Positions 17,996-28,934 of a stretch of 64,000 bases of DNA are shown in pieces. Position 1 is the stretch's first letter. Each line of letters starts with the position of its first letter. Both the position numbers and the translations under genes were made by a program. The stretch spans positions 1 to 64,000 of the forward strand of contig NZ_WVHL01000001.1 in assembly GCF_009861525.1 (NCBI RefSeq), read 5' to 3'. This DNA is from Pseudomonas sp. LD120 (lineage in GTDB: Bacteria > Pseudomonadota > Gammaproteobacteria > Pseudomonadales > Pseudomonadaceae). Under the pieces are notes generated by a model. That model saw nothing but the letters and a program-made list of their open reading frames with translations, was not told where the DNA came from and searched no databases.

Positions 17996-18966
17996 GCTTG
18001 CTGAACGTTAGTGAACTGCACGTACATTTTCCCGCCAGCACCTCCTGGTTAGGCATGCGTAGCCGTTGGCTGAAAGCCGTCAATGGCGTCTCCCTGAATC
18101 TGGAGCAGGGAGAGATTTTGGGGTTAGTGGGCGAATCGGGGAGTGGCAAGAGCAGCCTTGGCAAAGCAATTCTGTGTTTAAACGAGACTCATGGAGGAAA
18201 GATCGTTTTCGACGGCACGGACGTCACTGCCGGCAAGAGGGGCGATATCCAACGTCTGCGACACGAAACCGCAATGATTTTCCAGGACCCGTACACGGCA
18301 CTCAATCCAAGACTGAGTGTTGGCGAGACACTAAGAGAGGTTCTGCAAATACAGCGTAAATGTCCTCCCGAGCGAATCGTCGAGCGGGTGGAAGAGTTGC
18401 TCAGACTGGTAGGACTGCCAGTAGAGATAGCGTCTCGCAAACCTCAATCCCTCAGTGGAGGCCAATGCCAACGAGTGGGAATCGCACGGGCGCTTGCGGT
18501 CGAGCCACGGTTAATTGTCGCTGATGAATGCATCTCGGCCTTGGACGTCTCTATCCAGGGACAGATCATTAACCTGCTACTGGAGTTACGTCAGCGGATC
18601 AATTTGACACTGCTGTTTATCAGCCACGACCTGTCAGTCATTCGTCGAATCTGCGATCGAGTTGCCGTTATGTACATGGGACAGATCATCGAAGAGGGAC
18701 CAGTAGAGGCCATCTTCAATCATCCACTCCACCCCTACACGGCCGCCTTGATCAGCGCCATTCCACAACTGGACCCAAGCCAGGCCTTACCACCACACCC
18801 CTTACCTGGCGAGCCACCTAGCCCAATGCAGCTACCCGCAGGCTGCACCTTTCACTCACGCTGTCGTTACGCGCAGTCCGTTTGCGCCAACACCCAACCC
18901 CCTACCCGGTATCTGAAGAGCCGGCGCTACAGCTGCGTATTAGAAGAAACGCAGTTCAAAAACTAA
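17992..18966 (+). CDS. peptide ABC transporter ATP-binding protein (DppF family)
   Basis: 324 residues. The best start is TTG 17992, overlapping the previous stop as TTGA and preceded by AGGAG. Walker A GESGSGKSS, signature SLSGGQCQRVGIARAL, Walker B LIVADECISALD (Cys-Ile replacing the more usual Pro-Val/Thr after DE), and H-loop LLFISHDLS are present. The C-terminal domain includes CTFHSRCRYA. It is the second ATPase of the transporter. Confidence 0.9.
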   Translation: MSLLNVSELHVHFPASTSWLGMRSRWLKAVNGVSLNLEQGEILGLVGESGSGKSSLGKAILCLNETHGGKIVFDGTDVTAGKRGDIQRLRHETAMIFQDPYTALNPRLSVGETLREVLQIQRKCPPERIVERVEELLRLVGLPVEIASRKPQSLSGGQCQRVGIARALAVEPRLIVADECISALDVSIQGQIINLLLELRQRINLTLLFISHDLSVIRRICDRVAVMYMGQIIEEGPVEAIFNHPLHPYTAALISAIPQLDPSQALPPHPLPGEPPSPMQLPAGCTFHSRCRYAQSVCANTQPPTRYLKSRRYSCVLEETQFKN

Positions 18967-18994
18967 AAAACCCATATCAACAGGGAGTTTGATC

Positions 18995-20509
18995 ATGAAG
19001 GCAAGACATCGAAAGATATTGGCAACCGCATCATTTCTGGCCTGCGCATTGACCGCAAGCGTTTCGCACGCGGCAGGAGTCCTGACGATAGGCTGCCGGG
19101 AGGAAAGCACTACCTTCGACCCGATCAAAAGCGCACAAAATCGCGACAGCTGGGTATTCACCAACGTGTATGACGTGCTGGTACGAGTCGACAAAGCCGG
19201 GACCCAACTACTCCCCGGGCTGGCAGAAAGCTGGAAAATTTCCGACGACGGCCTGACCTACACCTTCAAACTGCGCCCCGCCAAATTTTCCGACGGCTCA
19301 TCTATCAGCGCCCAGGATGCGGTCTTCAGCCTGTTACGTATCCGCGACGATAAAACCTCGCTGTGGACTGATACCTACGCCATTCTCGACAAGGCCGAAG
19401 CGCCAGACTCCCAGACCTTGGTGCTGACCTTGAAAAGCCCTTCGGTGCCCTTTCTCTCGCAGTTGGCCTCACCTAACGCGTCGATCCTTTCGCAACAAGC
19501 AATGGCCAGAATGGGTGACGAAGCCTACGCCCAGCAACCCGTTTCATCTGGAGCCTTTGTGGTCAAGGAGTGGTTACGCGGCGATCGGGTGATCCTGGAA
19601 AAGAACCCGCACTTCTGGCAAGCCGGTACTGTGAGCCTGGATGGCGTGGAGTGGATCTCCATTCCCGACGACAACACACGGATGCTGAAAGTCCAGGCGG
19701 GGGAGCTAGACACCGCCCTCTTCGTGCCCTTCTCACGAGTCGATGCCCTGAGAAAGGATCCAAATCTAGTCGTGCACCTGGATCCTTCCACACGAGAAGA
19801 TCACCTATTGATCAACCACGAACACGGCCTGCTGGGCAAGCCGCAAGTACGTGAGGCCCTGGATCTGGCCATCAACAAGAAGTCTCTGGTGGATACCGTG
19901 ACCTTCGGACATGGCGAAGTAGCCTATTCGTACATTCCCAAAGGCGCCATGTACCATTACGCTAATAACCTGCAGCGCCCCTACGACCCTGAAAAAGCCA
20001 AAAAGCTGTTAGAGCAGGCCGGAGCCAAAGGACTGCAACTCAATTACGTGGTCAACGCCGGTAATGAGGCCGACGAGCAGATCGCAGTGCTCGTACAGAA
20101 TCAGTTAGCGGCTGTCGGGGTAAAGACCAATCTCCAGAAAGTCGACCCAAGCCAAAGCTGGCAGATGCTAGTGGACGGCGACTACGATCTTTCTGTCATG
20201 TATTGGACTGCTGACATCCTCGACCCCGACCAGAAAACCACCTTTGTTCTGGGGCATGACACCAACATGAACTACATGACCCGCTACAGAAACCCACAGG
20301 TCAAGGAGTTGGTGGCTGCCGCACGGGTGGAAATGGACGCCTCCAAGCGCGAGCAGATGTATGTGGATCTGCAAAAGACCGCTAAGCAGGACGTGAACTG
20401 GATCGACCTCTACTACAGCCCGTACATCAACATTTCGCGCAAGAACATCGAAAACTTCCAGCAAAGCCCAATGGGCCGTTTCTCCCTGGAAGAAACCGTC
20501 AAGAACTGA
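18995..20509 (+). CDS. peptide ABC transporter substrate-binding protein (SBP_bac_5/DppA family)
   Basis: 504 residues from ATG 18995, 28 bases after the DppF-type gene, with AGGGAG upstream. A Sec signal peptide ends at SVSHAA. Mature family features include TFDPIKSAQNRDSWVFTNVYD, YTFKLRPAKFSDGSSISAQD, and AYSYIPKGAMYHYANN. It captures the substrate in the periplasm and delivers it to the permeases. As the last gene it is followed by GC-rich hairpins. The binding-pocket residues do not tell which peptide is bound. Confidence 0.9.
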   Translation: MKARHRKILATASFLACALTASVSHAAGVLTIGCREESTTFDPIKSAQNRDSWVFTNVYDVLVRVDKAGTQLLPGLAESWKISDDGLTYTFKLRPAKFSDGSSISAQDAVFSLLRIRDDKTSLWTDTYAILDKAEAPDSQTLVLTLKSPSVPFLSQLASPNASILSQQAMARMGDEAYAQQPVSSGAFVVKEWLRGDRVILEKNPHFWQAGTVSLDGVEWISIPDDNTRMLKVQAGELDTALFVPFSRVDALRKDPNLVVHLDPSTREDHLLINHEHGLLGKPQVREALDLAINKKSLVDTVTFGHGEVAYSYIPKGAMYHYANNLQRPYDPEKAKKLLEQAGAKGLQLNYVVNAGNEADEQIAVLVQNQLAAVGVKTNLQKVDPSQSWQMLVDGDYDLSVMYWTADILDPDQKTTFVLGHDTNMNYMTRYRNPQVKELVAAARVEMDASKREQMYVDLQKTAKQDVNWIDLYYSPYINISRKNIENFQQSPMGRFSLEETVKN

Positions 20510-20522
20510 CCTATCAGAGCCC

Positions 20523-20550
20523 CGCAACCAGAGCCGCCAGCCTGGTTGCG
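20523..20550 (+). terminator. hairpin after the ABC transporter operon
   Basis: An 8-bp stem, CGCAACCA with TGGTTGCG, begins 14 bases after the binding-protein stop; it lacks a T run. A second GC-only stem (20634-20640 with 20648-20654) lies 80 bases further. Between them is an open stretch whose last 25 codons end at TGA 20627 and read like a helical protein tail. Confidence 0.4.
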
Positions 20551-20685
20551 CGAGGCAGGCCATCGTCACCCTCGAAAAACGCCTGCTTGAACAACGCAGG
20601 GCCTGGGAAGAACTGCCTATCGAGTGACAACAAGGGGGCCGCCTCCCGGCCCCCTCGACTTCAGCGTGTTTCTTGCAGACAAACG

Positions 20686-20715
20686 AAAAAAGGCACCTCA
20701 AGAGGTGCCTTTTTT
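20686..20715 (-). terminator. bidirectional terminator of the tRNA operon
   Basis: AAAAAAGGCACCT pairs with AGGTGCCTTTTTT around a CAAG loop. With A and T runs on the two sides it can terminate transcription from both directions: the tRNA operon on the minus strand and readthrough from the ABC operon on the plus strand. Confidence 0.85.
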
Positions 20716-20723
20716 CGTGAATA

Positions 20724-20800
20724 TGGTCGGGGTAAGGGGATTCGAACTCCTGACATCCTGCTCCCAAAGCAGGCGCGCTACCGGACTGCGCTATACCCCG
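20724..20800 (-). tRNA. tRNA-Pro (anticodon TGG), copy 2
   Basis: 77 bases including encoded CCA. The minus strand begins CGGGGTATAGCGCAG, has the anticodon loop TTTGGGA, the T-loop GGTTCGAATCC-type sequence, and acceptor pairing CGGGGTA/TACCCCG. It is identical to the copy at 20975-21051. Confidence 0.97.
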
Positions 20801-20893
20801 GTAAAAAAAAGGCACCTTTAAAAGGCGCCTTCTGCGAACAGCGCTTTTGGCGTCTGATCTTAAGATTCGATTCCAGCGAACTGGTCTCAAAAA

Positions 20894-20969
20894 TGGTGGG
20901 TCGTGTGGGATTCGAACCTACGACCAATTGGTTAAAAGCCAACTGCTCTACCAACTGAGCTAACGACCC
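20894..20969 (-). tRNA. tRNA-Lys (anticodon TTT)
   Basis: 76 bases including encoded CCA. The minus strand begins GGGTCGTTAGCTCAG with anticodon loop CTTTTAA and T-arm AGGTTCGAATCC. It lies between the two identical tRNA-Pro genes. Confidence 0.97.
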
Positions 20970-20974
20970 AAAAA

Positions 20975-21051
20975 TGGTCGGGGTAAGGGGATTCGAACTC
21001 CTGACATCCTGCTCCCAAAGCAGGCGCGCTACCGGACTGCGCTATACCCCG
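20975..21051 (-). tRNA. tRNA-Pro (anticodon TGG), copy 1
   Basis: 77 bases including CCA, identical to the gene at 20724-20800. It is only 5 bases from tRNA-Lys. It is the second tRNA transcribed, after tRNA-Asn. Confidence 0.97.
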
Positions 21052-21060
21052 GTTTGAAAT

Positions 21061-21136
21061 TGGCTCCGTGACCAGGACTCGAACCTGGGACCCAATGATT
21101 AACAGTCATTTGCTCTACCGACTGAGCTATCACGGA
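21061..21136 (-). tRNA. tRNA-Asn (anticodon GTT)
   Basis: 76 bases including CCA. The minus strand begins TCCGTGATAGCTCAG, with anticodon loop CTGTTAA and T-arm AGGTTCGAGTCC. It is the first gene of the Asn-Pro-Lys-Pro operon. Confidence 0.97.
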
Positions 21137-21219
21137 ACTACACATTTCAATTTACAACTTCTTACTTACATCCTCTTTGACCTTCCCGTATCGCTACGTT
21201 CATGCCTCTGAGGCGCGCT

Positions 21220-21247
21220 ATTTTACAATCTTAAAAAACCCTGTCAA
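21220..21247 (-). promoter_or_regulatory. sigma-70 promoter of the tRNA operon
   Basis: On the minus strand a consensus TTGACA (21242-21247) and TAAAAT (21220-21225) are separated by 16 bases. The GC-rich discriminator GCGCGCC follows, typical of stringently controlled stable-RNA promoters. The first tRNA starts about 80 bases downstream. Confidence 0.75.
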
Positions 21248-21384
21248 CCCCTTAAATTGCTTTTAAGACAATGATTTGCGACTTCATTGCCGGTTTCCTC
21301 TTGCTCAGAAAAAACCTGGGTGTGACTGACTGCGGGGCGCACTTTACAAGCCTTTTCCTTACAGTTCAACACCCTAGTAAAAAA

Positions 21385-21407
21385 AAGGCCTCGCAATGCG
21401 AGGCCTT
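21385..21407 (-). terminator. clpB rho-independent terminator
   Basis: A 10-bp stem AAGGCCTCGC with GCGAGGCCTT and a 3-base loop, followed on the minus strand by a run of T, lies 22 bases after the clpB stop. Confidence 0.88.
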
Positions 21408-21429
21408 CTCTCAACACATTGCTGGAAGA

Positions 21430-23994
<2,565 letters not shown>

Positions 23995-24065
23995 TAGTCA
24001 CCTTCCTTTTGAGCAGGCCGGAGCGATGGACACACCTAAATAGAGAAACCTGCCAGATGCATCTC

Positions 24066-24094
24066 TAGATGCGGTCGATTCTGGGAGATTCAAG
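24066..24094 (-). promoter_or_regulatory. sigma-32 heat-shock promoter of clpB
   Basis: The minus strand has CTTGAAT (-35, from 24094), a 13-base spacer, and CCGCATCTA (-10, 24066-24074), one mismatch from the consensus CCCCATNTA. It lies about 70 bases before the clpB ATG. Heat-shock control of clpB by RpoH is established in Proteobacteria. Confidence 0.75.
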
Positions 24095-24124
24095 CACCAG
24101 CGGCTTGACGCAGGTCAGATTAGT

Positions 24125-24850
24125 CTAGCGCTCGAGCCAGATAAGGGAGGCGAAGCGTCCGGTGCGTGGACTGCGTCGATAAGAAAAGAAGCGCGGGTCT
24201 GTCACCGTGCAGTCAATACCACCATAAACCGCGGTGACGCCACGAGCTGCCAAGCGCAGGCGTGCCAATTGATAGATGTCGGCCATATAGCGTCCGGCAT
24301 TGACGCTTGGAACAAAGGCTTGTTCGGCTTGCGCCAACTGAGCCACAAAGGCTTCACGCACTTCGGCCCCGACTTCAAAGCACTGCGGCCCAATGGCCGG
24401 TCCCAACCACACCAACACCTCGGAGGGCGTGGTATCCAGGCTGTCGAGCGTGGCTTCCAGCACCCCGGCGGCCATACCGCGCCAGCCAGCATGAGCGGCC
24501 GCGACCCGGGTCCCGCCGCGATTGCAGAACAAGGCGGGCAAACAGTCAGCCGTCATCACCACACAAGCCACGCCCGGGGTGGCGGACCAGCTGGCATCAG
24601 CGGTAGCAATGACGGAGGGATCGGCGTGAGCGACGGCGACCCCATGCACCTGTTGCAACCAGGCCGGAGCAATACCGAAATGTTCAGTCAAGCGCCGCCG
24701 ATTCTCGGCCACGGCTTCAGGAAGGTCCTCAACGTGGTCACCCAGGTTGAGGCTGTCGAACGGCGCCAGGCTGACGCCGCCGCTGCGGGTGGTGACACAG
24801 GCTTTGACCCCGGCCGGCGCGGGCCAGTCCGGCATCAGCCAGTCACTCAT
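24125..24850 (-). CDS. pgeF: peptidoglycan editing factor PgeF (multicopper/laccase-domain family)
   Basis: 241 residues. Family motifs: LNLGDHVED, LQQVHGVAVAHAD (His), VVMTADCLPALFC (Cys), VAAAHAGWRGMAAGVLE (His), and WLGPAIGPQCFEVG. Together they form the Cys-His metal/substrate site. The family (YfiH/DUF152) removes wrongly incorporated residues from peptidoglycan precursors in E. coli, and other members act on purine nucleosides. ATG 24850 overlaps the rluD stop by 4 bases; together they form the rluD-pgeF operon. Confidence 0.92.
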   Translation of the reverse strand: MSDWLMPDWPAPAGVKACVTTRSGGVSLAPFDSLNLGDHVEDLPEAVAENRRRLTEHFGIAPAWLQQVHGVAVAHADPSVIATADASWSATPGVACVVMTADCLPALFCNRGGTRVAAAHAGWRGMAAGVLEATLDSLDTTPSEVLVWLGPAIGPQCFEVGAEVREAFVAQLAQAEQAFVPSVNAGRYMADIYQLARLRLAARGVTAVYGGIDCTVTDPRFFSYRRSPRTGRFASLIWLER

Positions 24851-25809
24851 CCGACGAATGCCTCACGGTCTTGCTTGAGCAGCGACAACAGCCAGACGAA
24901 GTCATCCGGCAATGGCGACTCCCAGCTCATGCGCTCACCGGTGGTCGGATGCTCCAGCTCCAGGAAACGTGCGTGCAGCGCCTGGCGCGGGAAGTTTTTC
25001 AGCGACTCGACCATGGTCGGGCTCGCCGCCGGCGGGATACGGAAGCGACCGCCGTAGGCCGGATCGCCCACCAATGGGAAGTTGATGTGGGCCATGTGCA
25101 CCCGGATCTGGTGGGTACGACCGGTTTCCAGCTTGACCCGCACGTGGGTGTGAGAGCGGAAGCGCTCCAGCACCCGATAGTGACTGACCGCCTGCTTGCC
25201 GCCTTCCATCACCGCCATCCGCTGGCGCTGCTGGCCGTGGCGACCGATCGGGGCGTTGATCTTGCCCCCTGCCGTCACCACACCGATCACGATGCATTCA
25301 TAGATACGGCTGACACTGCGGCTCTGCAACTGAGCTACCAGCTGGGTCTGCGCCTGAATCGTCTTGGCCACCACCATCAAACCGGTGGTGTCCTTGTCCA
25401 GACGGTGAACGATACCGGCACGCGGCACATTGATAATGTCGGGAATGTGGTGCAGCAGCGCATTGAGCAGGGTGCCATCAGCGTGGCCGGCAGCCGGATG
25501 CACCACCAGGCCCGCGGGCTTGTTGATCACCAGGATGTCGTCGTCTTCGTAGACGATGTCCAGCTCGATGTCCTGGGCGATCCACTCGCCCTGGGCTTCC
25601 TGCTCGGCGGTCAGCTCAAGAACCGCACCGCCGTGCACGATGTCTCGGGGACGAATGACCGCTCCATCCACCGTCAGGCGGCCGTCTTTGATCCAGGCGG
25701 AAAGGCGCGAGCGCGAATGCTCAGCGAATAGTTGGGCGGCGACTTGATCGAGGCGTTGACCGCCCAGTTCGGACGGCACCTCTGCGCGAAGTTCAATTTT
25801 ATCGGACAT
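24847..25809 (-). CDS. rluD: 23S rRNA pseudouridine(1911/1915/1917) synthase RluD
   Basis: 320 residues from ATG 25809; a start 21 bases further upstream is less likely. An N-terminal S4 RNA-binding domain ([26 protein letters not shown]) is followed by the catalytic domain with [19 protein letters not shown] (catalytic Asp in HRLDKDT) and [15 protein letters not shown]. It modifies helix 69 of 23S rRNA. It is divergent from bamD, as in most gamma-proteobacteria, and cotranscribed with pgeF. Confidence 0.95.
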   Translation of the reverse strand: MSDKIELRAEVPSELGGQRLDQVAAQLFAEHSRSRLSAWIKDGRLTVDGAVIRPRDIVHGGAVLELTAEQEAQGEWIAQDIELDIVYEDDDILVINKPAGLVVHPAAGHADGTLLNALLHHIPDIINVPRAGIVHRLDKDTTGLMVVAKTIQAQTQLVAQLQSRSVSRIYECIVIGVVTAGGKINAPIGRHGQQRQRMAVMEGGKQAVSHYRVLERFRSHTHVRVKLETGRTHQIRVHMAHINFPLVGDPAYGGRFRIPPAASPTMVESLKNFPRQALHARFLELEHPTTGERMSWESPLPDDFVWLLSLLKQDREAFVG

Positions 25810-25960
25810 GCTCGGACTGGGCGTCGGCACAGCCTTTGGTTTCGGCTGCGCGCTTGTGGTTAAATACGGCGTCTTTTGCCCCGAGGCTTTTCACCGGGGC
25901 GCTCATCATAACAGGACGGCCCCGCCCAAGACAGCGGCCGTCATAGGGACGCAAGCCGCC

Positions 25961-26983
25961 ATGCAAGTGAAACACCTGCTGCTGATCGCCATCCTCGCAC
26001 TGACCGCTGCTTGCTCATCGAAGGAAGTCGTTGACGAAAACCTGAGCGAAGTCGAGTTGTACCAGCAGGCGCAGACCGACCTGGACAACAACAGCTATAC
26101 CAGCGCCACCGCCAAGCTCAAGGCACTGGAATCGCGCTATCCCTTTGGTCGCTACGCCGATCAGGCCCAGCTCGAGCTGATCTACGCCAACTATAAGAAT
26201 GCCGAGCCGGAAGCCGCCAAGTCGGCCGCTGAGCGCTTCATCCGCCTGCATCCCCAGCACCCCAACGTTGACTACGCCTACTACCTCAAGGGTCTGACCT
26301 CATTCGACCAGGACGTCGGCCTGCTGGCGCGTTTTTTGCCACTGGACATGACCAAGCGTGACCCGGGTGCCGCCCGCGACTCCTACAACGAGTTCGCCCA
26401 GCTCACCAGCCGCTTCCCCAACAGCCGCTACGCCCCGGACGCCAAGCAGCGCATGATCTACCTGCGCAATTTGCTGGCGGCCTACGAAATCCACGTAGCG
26501 GACTACTACCTGACTCGCCAGGCCTATGTCGCCGCTGCTAACCGTGGCCGTTATGTCGTGGAAAACTTCCAGGAAACCCCTTCCGTGGGTGACGGCCTGG
26601 CAGTGATGACTGAGGCTTACCAGCGCTTGCACCTGGATGAGTTGGCAGCCACCAGCCTGGAAACCCTGAAGCTCAACTACCCGGATCATCCAAGCCTGGT
26701 AGACGGTCAGTTCGTGCCTCGCGTCGCCGAAGCCGACAACCGCTCCTGGCTGAGCAAGGCCACCCTGGGCCTGATCGAGTCGCGTCCTCCACTGCCACCG
26801 GGAGAAACTCGCGCCAACCAGGACGTGATGAAGCAGTATCAGGATGCCAAGGATGCCATTCCGTCAGAGCTCAAGCCTAAAGACAACAATGGCGACGTGG
26901 TTGATGAAGAAGAGCACGAAGCTGCTGGTAACAACAGTGACCGCTCCTGGTTCAGCTACATGACCTTCGGTGTCTTCGACTGA
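25961..26983 (+). CDS. bamD: outer-membrane assembly lipoprotein BamD
   Basis: 340 residues from ATG 25961. The lipoprotein signal peptide has lipobox LTAAC with Cys18. Five TPR-like repeats follow (for example [47 protein letters not shown]). The C-terminal tail is extended and acidic ([13 protein letters not shown]) compared with E. coli BamD. It is part of the BAM complex that inserts beta-barrels into the outer membrane. A clear terminator follows. Confidence 0.95.
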   Translation: MQVKHLLLIAILALTAACSSKEVVDENLSEVELYQQAQTDLDNNSYTSATAKLKALESRYPFGRYADQAQLELIYANYKNAEPEAAKSAAERFIRLHPQHPNVDYAYYLKGLTSFDQDVGLLARFLPLDMTKRDPGAARDSYNEFAQLTSRFPNSRYAPDAKQRMIYLRNLLAAYEIHVADYYLTRQAYVAAANRGRYVVENFQETPSVGDGLAVMTEAYQRLHLDELAATSLETLKLNYPDHPSLVDGQFVPRVAEADNRSWLSKATLGLIESRPPLPPGETRANQDVMKQYQDAKDAIPSELKPKDNNGDVVDEEEHEAAGNNSDRSWFSYMTFGVFD

Positions 26984-26997
26984 CAGCCACTGCAGGT

Positions 26998-27027
26998 AAA
27001 AAAGGGAGACTTCGAGTCTCCCTTTTT
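26998..27027 (+). terminator. bamD rho-independent terminator
   Basis: An 8-bp stem GGGAGACT with AGTCTCCC, preceded by an A run and followed by TTTTT, lies 14 bases after the bamD stop. Confidence 0.9.
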
Positions 27028-27108
27028 CATGCCTGGAGCTTTATGGGCCTGTGCGTCTGGCGGTCGCTTGGCTAAACTGCCAGACCTTTCCCGACAAAGC
27101 TGGTCACC

Positions 27109-27342
27109 ATGGTTCGTTTACTGTTCTGGATTGCTCTGATTGCCGCCGCGGTATGGTTCTGGCGCAAGTTCAAGCGCTCGATCTCGACCCCACGCTCGTC
27201 GAACGAGCCCATCAGCACCCCCATGGTGCGTTGCGCCCATTGTGGCGTGCACCTGCCACAAGACCGGGCACTGAGCCTGTCGCAACACTGGTATTGCAGC
27301 CAGACGCATTTGGAACAGGGTCCAGGCAGTCAGGATCACTGA
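27109..27342 (+). CDS. PP0621 family small zinc-ribbon-like membrane protein
   Basis: 77 residues: an N-terminal membrane helix (LLFWIALIAAAVWFWRKF), a Ser/Pro linker, and a C-terminal Cys/His knuckle with CAHCGVHLPQ and HWYCSQTH. This is the PP0621 family found next to pilS/pilR genes in pseudomonads; its function is unknown. Here pilS, normally between this gene and pilR, is missing. Confidence 0.85.
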   Translation: MVRLLFWIALIAAAVWFWRKFKRSISTPRSSNEPISTPMVRCAHCGVHLPQDRALSLSQHWYCSQTHLEQGPGSQDH

Positions 27343-27538
27343 CTGCTCCAGAACACCGAACAGGCGCCTGACACCGACGATTCAAAGCCTTGGTCAGCGC
27401 CTGAACCGTCTCATCTCCTCCCTGCTTAACGTCCGCCGCCTCCAGGCACAGGTCCACGCCCGCACAATTGGCGACAAAATAACCGCCCTCGACGCCACAG
27501 CACTGCCCGTCTTGCGGACCTAGACTTGAACTCACGCC
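27212..27538 (-). CDS. uncertain Cys-rich ORF between PP0621 and pilR
   Basis: Reading from GTG 27538, about 108 codons on the minus strand. The first 65 codons lie mostly in the otherwise empty PP0621-pilR gap and look protein-like (DGQCCGVEGGYFVANCAGVD, LCLEAADVKQGGDETVQALT), with seven Cys in total there. The 3' part overlaps PP0621 by 131 bases and is poor. There is no good ribosome site. It may be a truncated gene or a chance open frame. Confidence 0.25.
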   Translation of the reverse strand, partial: GVSSSLGPQDGQCCGVEGGYFVANCAGVDLCLEAADVKQGGDETVQALTKALNRRCQAPVRCSGAVSDPDCLDPVPNASGCNTSVATGSVPGLVAGARHNGRNAPWGC

Positions 27539-27575
27539 CACAGGACGGGCGCGGTATCTCGCTCTTAACTCATGG

Positions 27576-28934
27576 ATGAAAACAACTGCCGTCATGAACC
27601 CACTGCCCCGGGTGTTAGTGGTCGACGAGGCCACGGAAATCCGCGCTCAGGTAGAAATCACCCTCGGACGGATGCGCCTGCACACCCAAAGCGCCCGCAC
27701 CCTGAGCGAAGCCCGCGCTCGACTGGCCAAAGACAGCTTCGACCTGTGCCTGACCGACCTGCAACTGCCCGACGGCAACGCTCTGGAGTTGCTGCGGCAT
27801 ATCCGCCGGATGCACCCCGAGCTACCGGTGGCGGTCCTGAGCAGCGCCAGCAGCACGCAGGCGACTGCCAATGTGTTGAAAGCCGGCGCTTGCGACCTGC
27901 TGCGCAAGCCCTTGGACCTCGACCACCTGAGGGCCTGGGTAGGCAATGCCCTGAAACAGCAACCGGGGACTACGGGGGACAGCAACGCGCCTCCCCTGCT
28001 CGGGAGTTCGCCTCCCATGGCCCGCTTGCGTCGCGACATCGACAAACTGGCCCCTAGCCTGACGGCGGTCTACATCAGCGGTGAGTCGGGCTGCGGTAAA
28101 GAGCGCGTCGCCCGTCTGATCCATCACTTGGGCCCCAGGTCGCGACAGCCCTTTGTTCCGGTCAACTGTGGGGCAATTCCTACCGAACTGATGGAAAGTG
28201 AATTTTTCGGGCATTGCAAAGGCAGCTTCAGCGGCGCCACAGCGGATCAGTCCGGGCTGTTCCTCGCCGCAAACGGTGGCACGCTGTTTCTTGACGAAGT
28301 CGCCGACCTGCCTCTAACCATGCAGGTGAAGCTGCTCCGCGCATTGCAGGAAAAGTCAGTGCGCCCGGTAGGCAGCCCCCAGGAAAAAGCCGTGGACGTG
28401 CGGATTCTTTCAGCCACTCACAAAGACCTGAAATCCGAGGTTAAAGCCGGACGCTTTCGCCAGGATCTCTATTACCGCTTGAACGTCATCGAACTGCACG
28501 TTCCTGCGTTACGCGAGCGCCGTGGCGATATCCAGATGCTGGCGCAACACCGCCTCCAGCACCTGGCCAGGGATAATGGCAGGCCCGTACTTCAATTGCG
28601 TCCCGAAGCACTACACGCCTTGGAGCGTTACGATTTCCCCGGCAATGTACGCGAACTGGAGAACCTGCTGGAGCGCGCTCAGACCTTCTGCGAAGGTCAG
28701 TGGATAGAACTGGCCGACCTGCACCTGCCACCCGCAGAAACCGTCGGCAACCGCGCAGCCTCAACCTCAACCTCAACGAGCCTCGACCTGACGCTGCACC
28801 TGCAACACGTGGAGCGCCAATTGCTGCTGCAAGCCCTGGAACAAACCCGCTGGAACCGCACGGCGGCGGCGCAGCGGTTGAGCCTGTCATTTCGCTCGAT
28901 GCGCTATCGCATGAAGAAGCTCGGACTGGATTAG
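27576..28934 (+). CDS. pilR: sigma-54-dependent response regulator PilR
   Basis: 452 residues (a second ATG at 27594 is possible). The receiver domain has the phosphoacceptor Asp61 in LTDLQLPDG. The AAA+ domain carries Walker A GESGCGKE, the sigma-54 contact loop as GSFSGA (Ser for the usual Thr of GAFTGA/GSFTGA), Walker B GGTLFLDEVADLP, and the arginine-finger region RFRQDLYYRLNV. The C-terminal Fis-type HTH is RWNRTAAAQRLSLSFRSMRYRMKKL. It activates pilA transcription, and a sigma-54 site is present at pilA. The cognate kinase gene pilS is absent next door. Confidence 0.92.
   Translation: MKTTAVMNPLPRVLVVDEATEIRAQVEITLGRMRLHTQSARTLSEARARLAKDSFDLCLTDLQLPDGNALELLRHIRRMHPELPVAVLSSASSTQATANVLKAGACDLLRKPLDLDHLRAWVGNALKQQPGTTGDSNAPPLLGSSPPMARLRRDIDKLAPSLTAVYISGESGCGKERVARLIHHLGPRSRQPFVPVNCGAIPTELMESEFFGHCKGSFSGATADQSGLFLAANGGTLFLDEVADLPLTMQVKLLRALQEKSVRPVGSPQEKAVDVRILSATHKDLKSEVKAGRFRQDLYYRLNVIELHVPALRERRGDIQMLAQHRLQHLARDNGRPVLQLRPEALHALERYDFPGNVRELENLLERAQTFCEGQWIELADLHLPPAETVGNRAASTSTSTSLDLTLHLQHVERQLLLQALEQTRWNRTAAAQRLSLSFRSMRYRMKKLGLD

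Noticed and set aside
20724..21136. tRNA cluster as a CRISPR-like or phage attachment array
   Set aside because: The repeats are two identical functional tRNA-Pro genes with encoded CCA; no spacers, integrase or duplicated 3' ends are visible.
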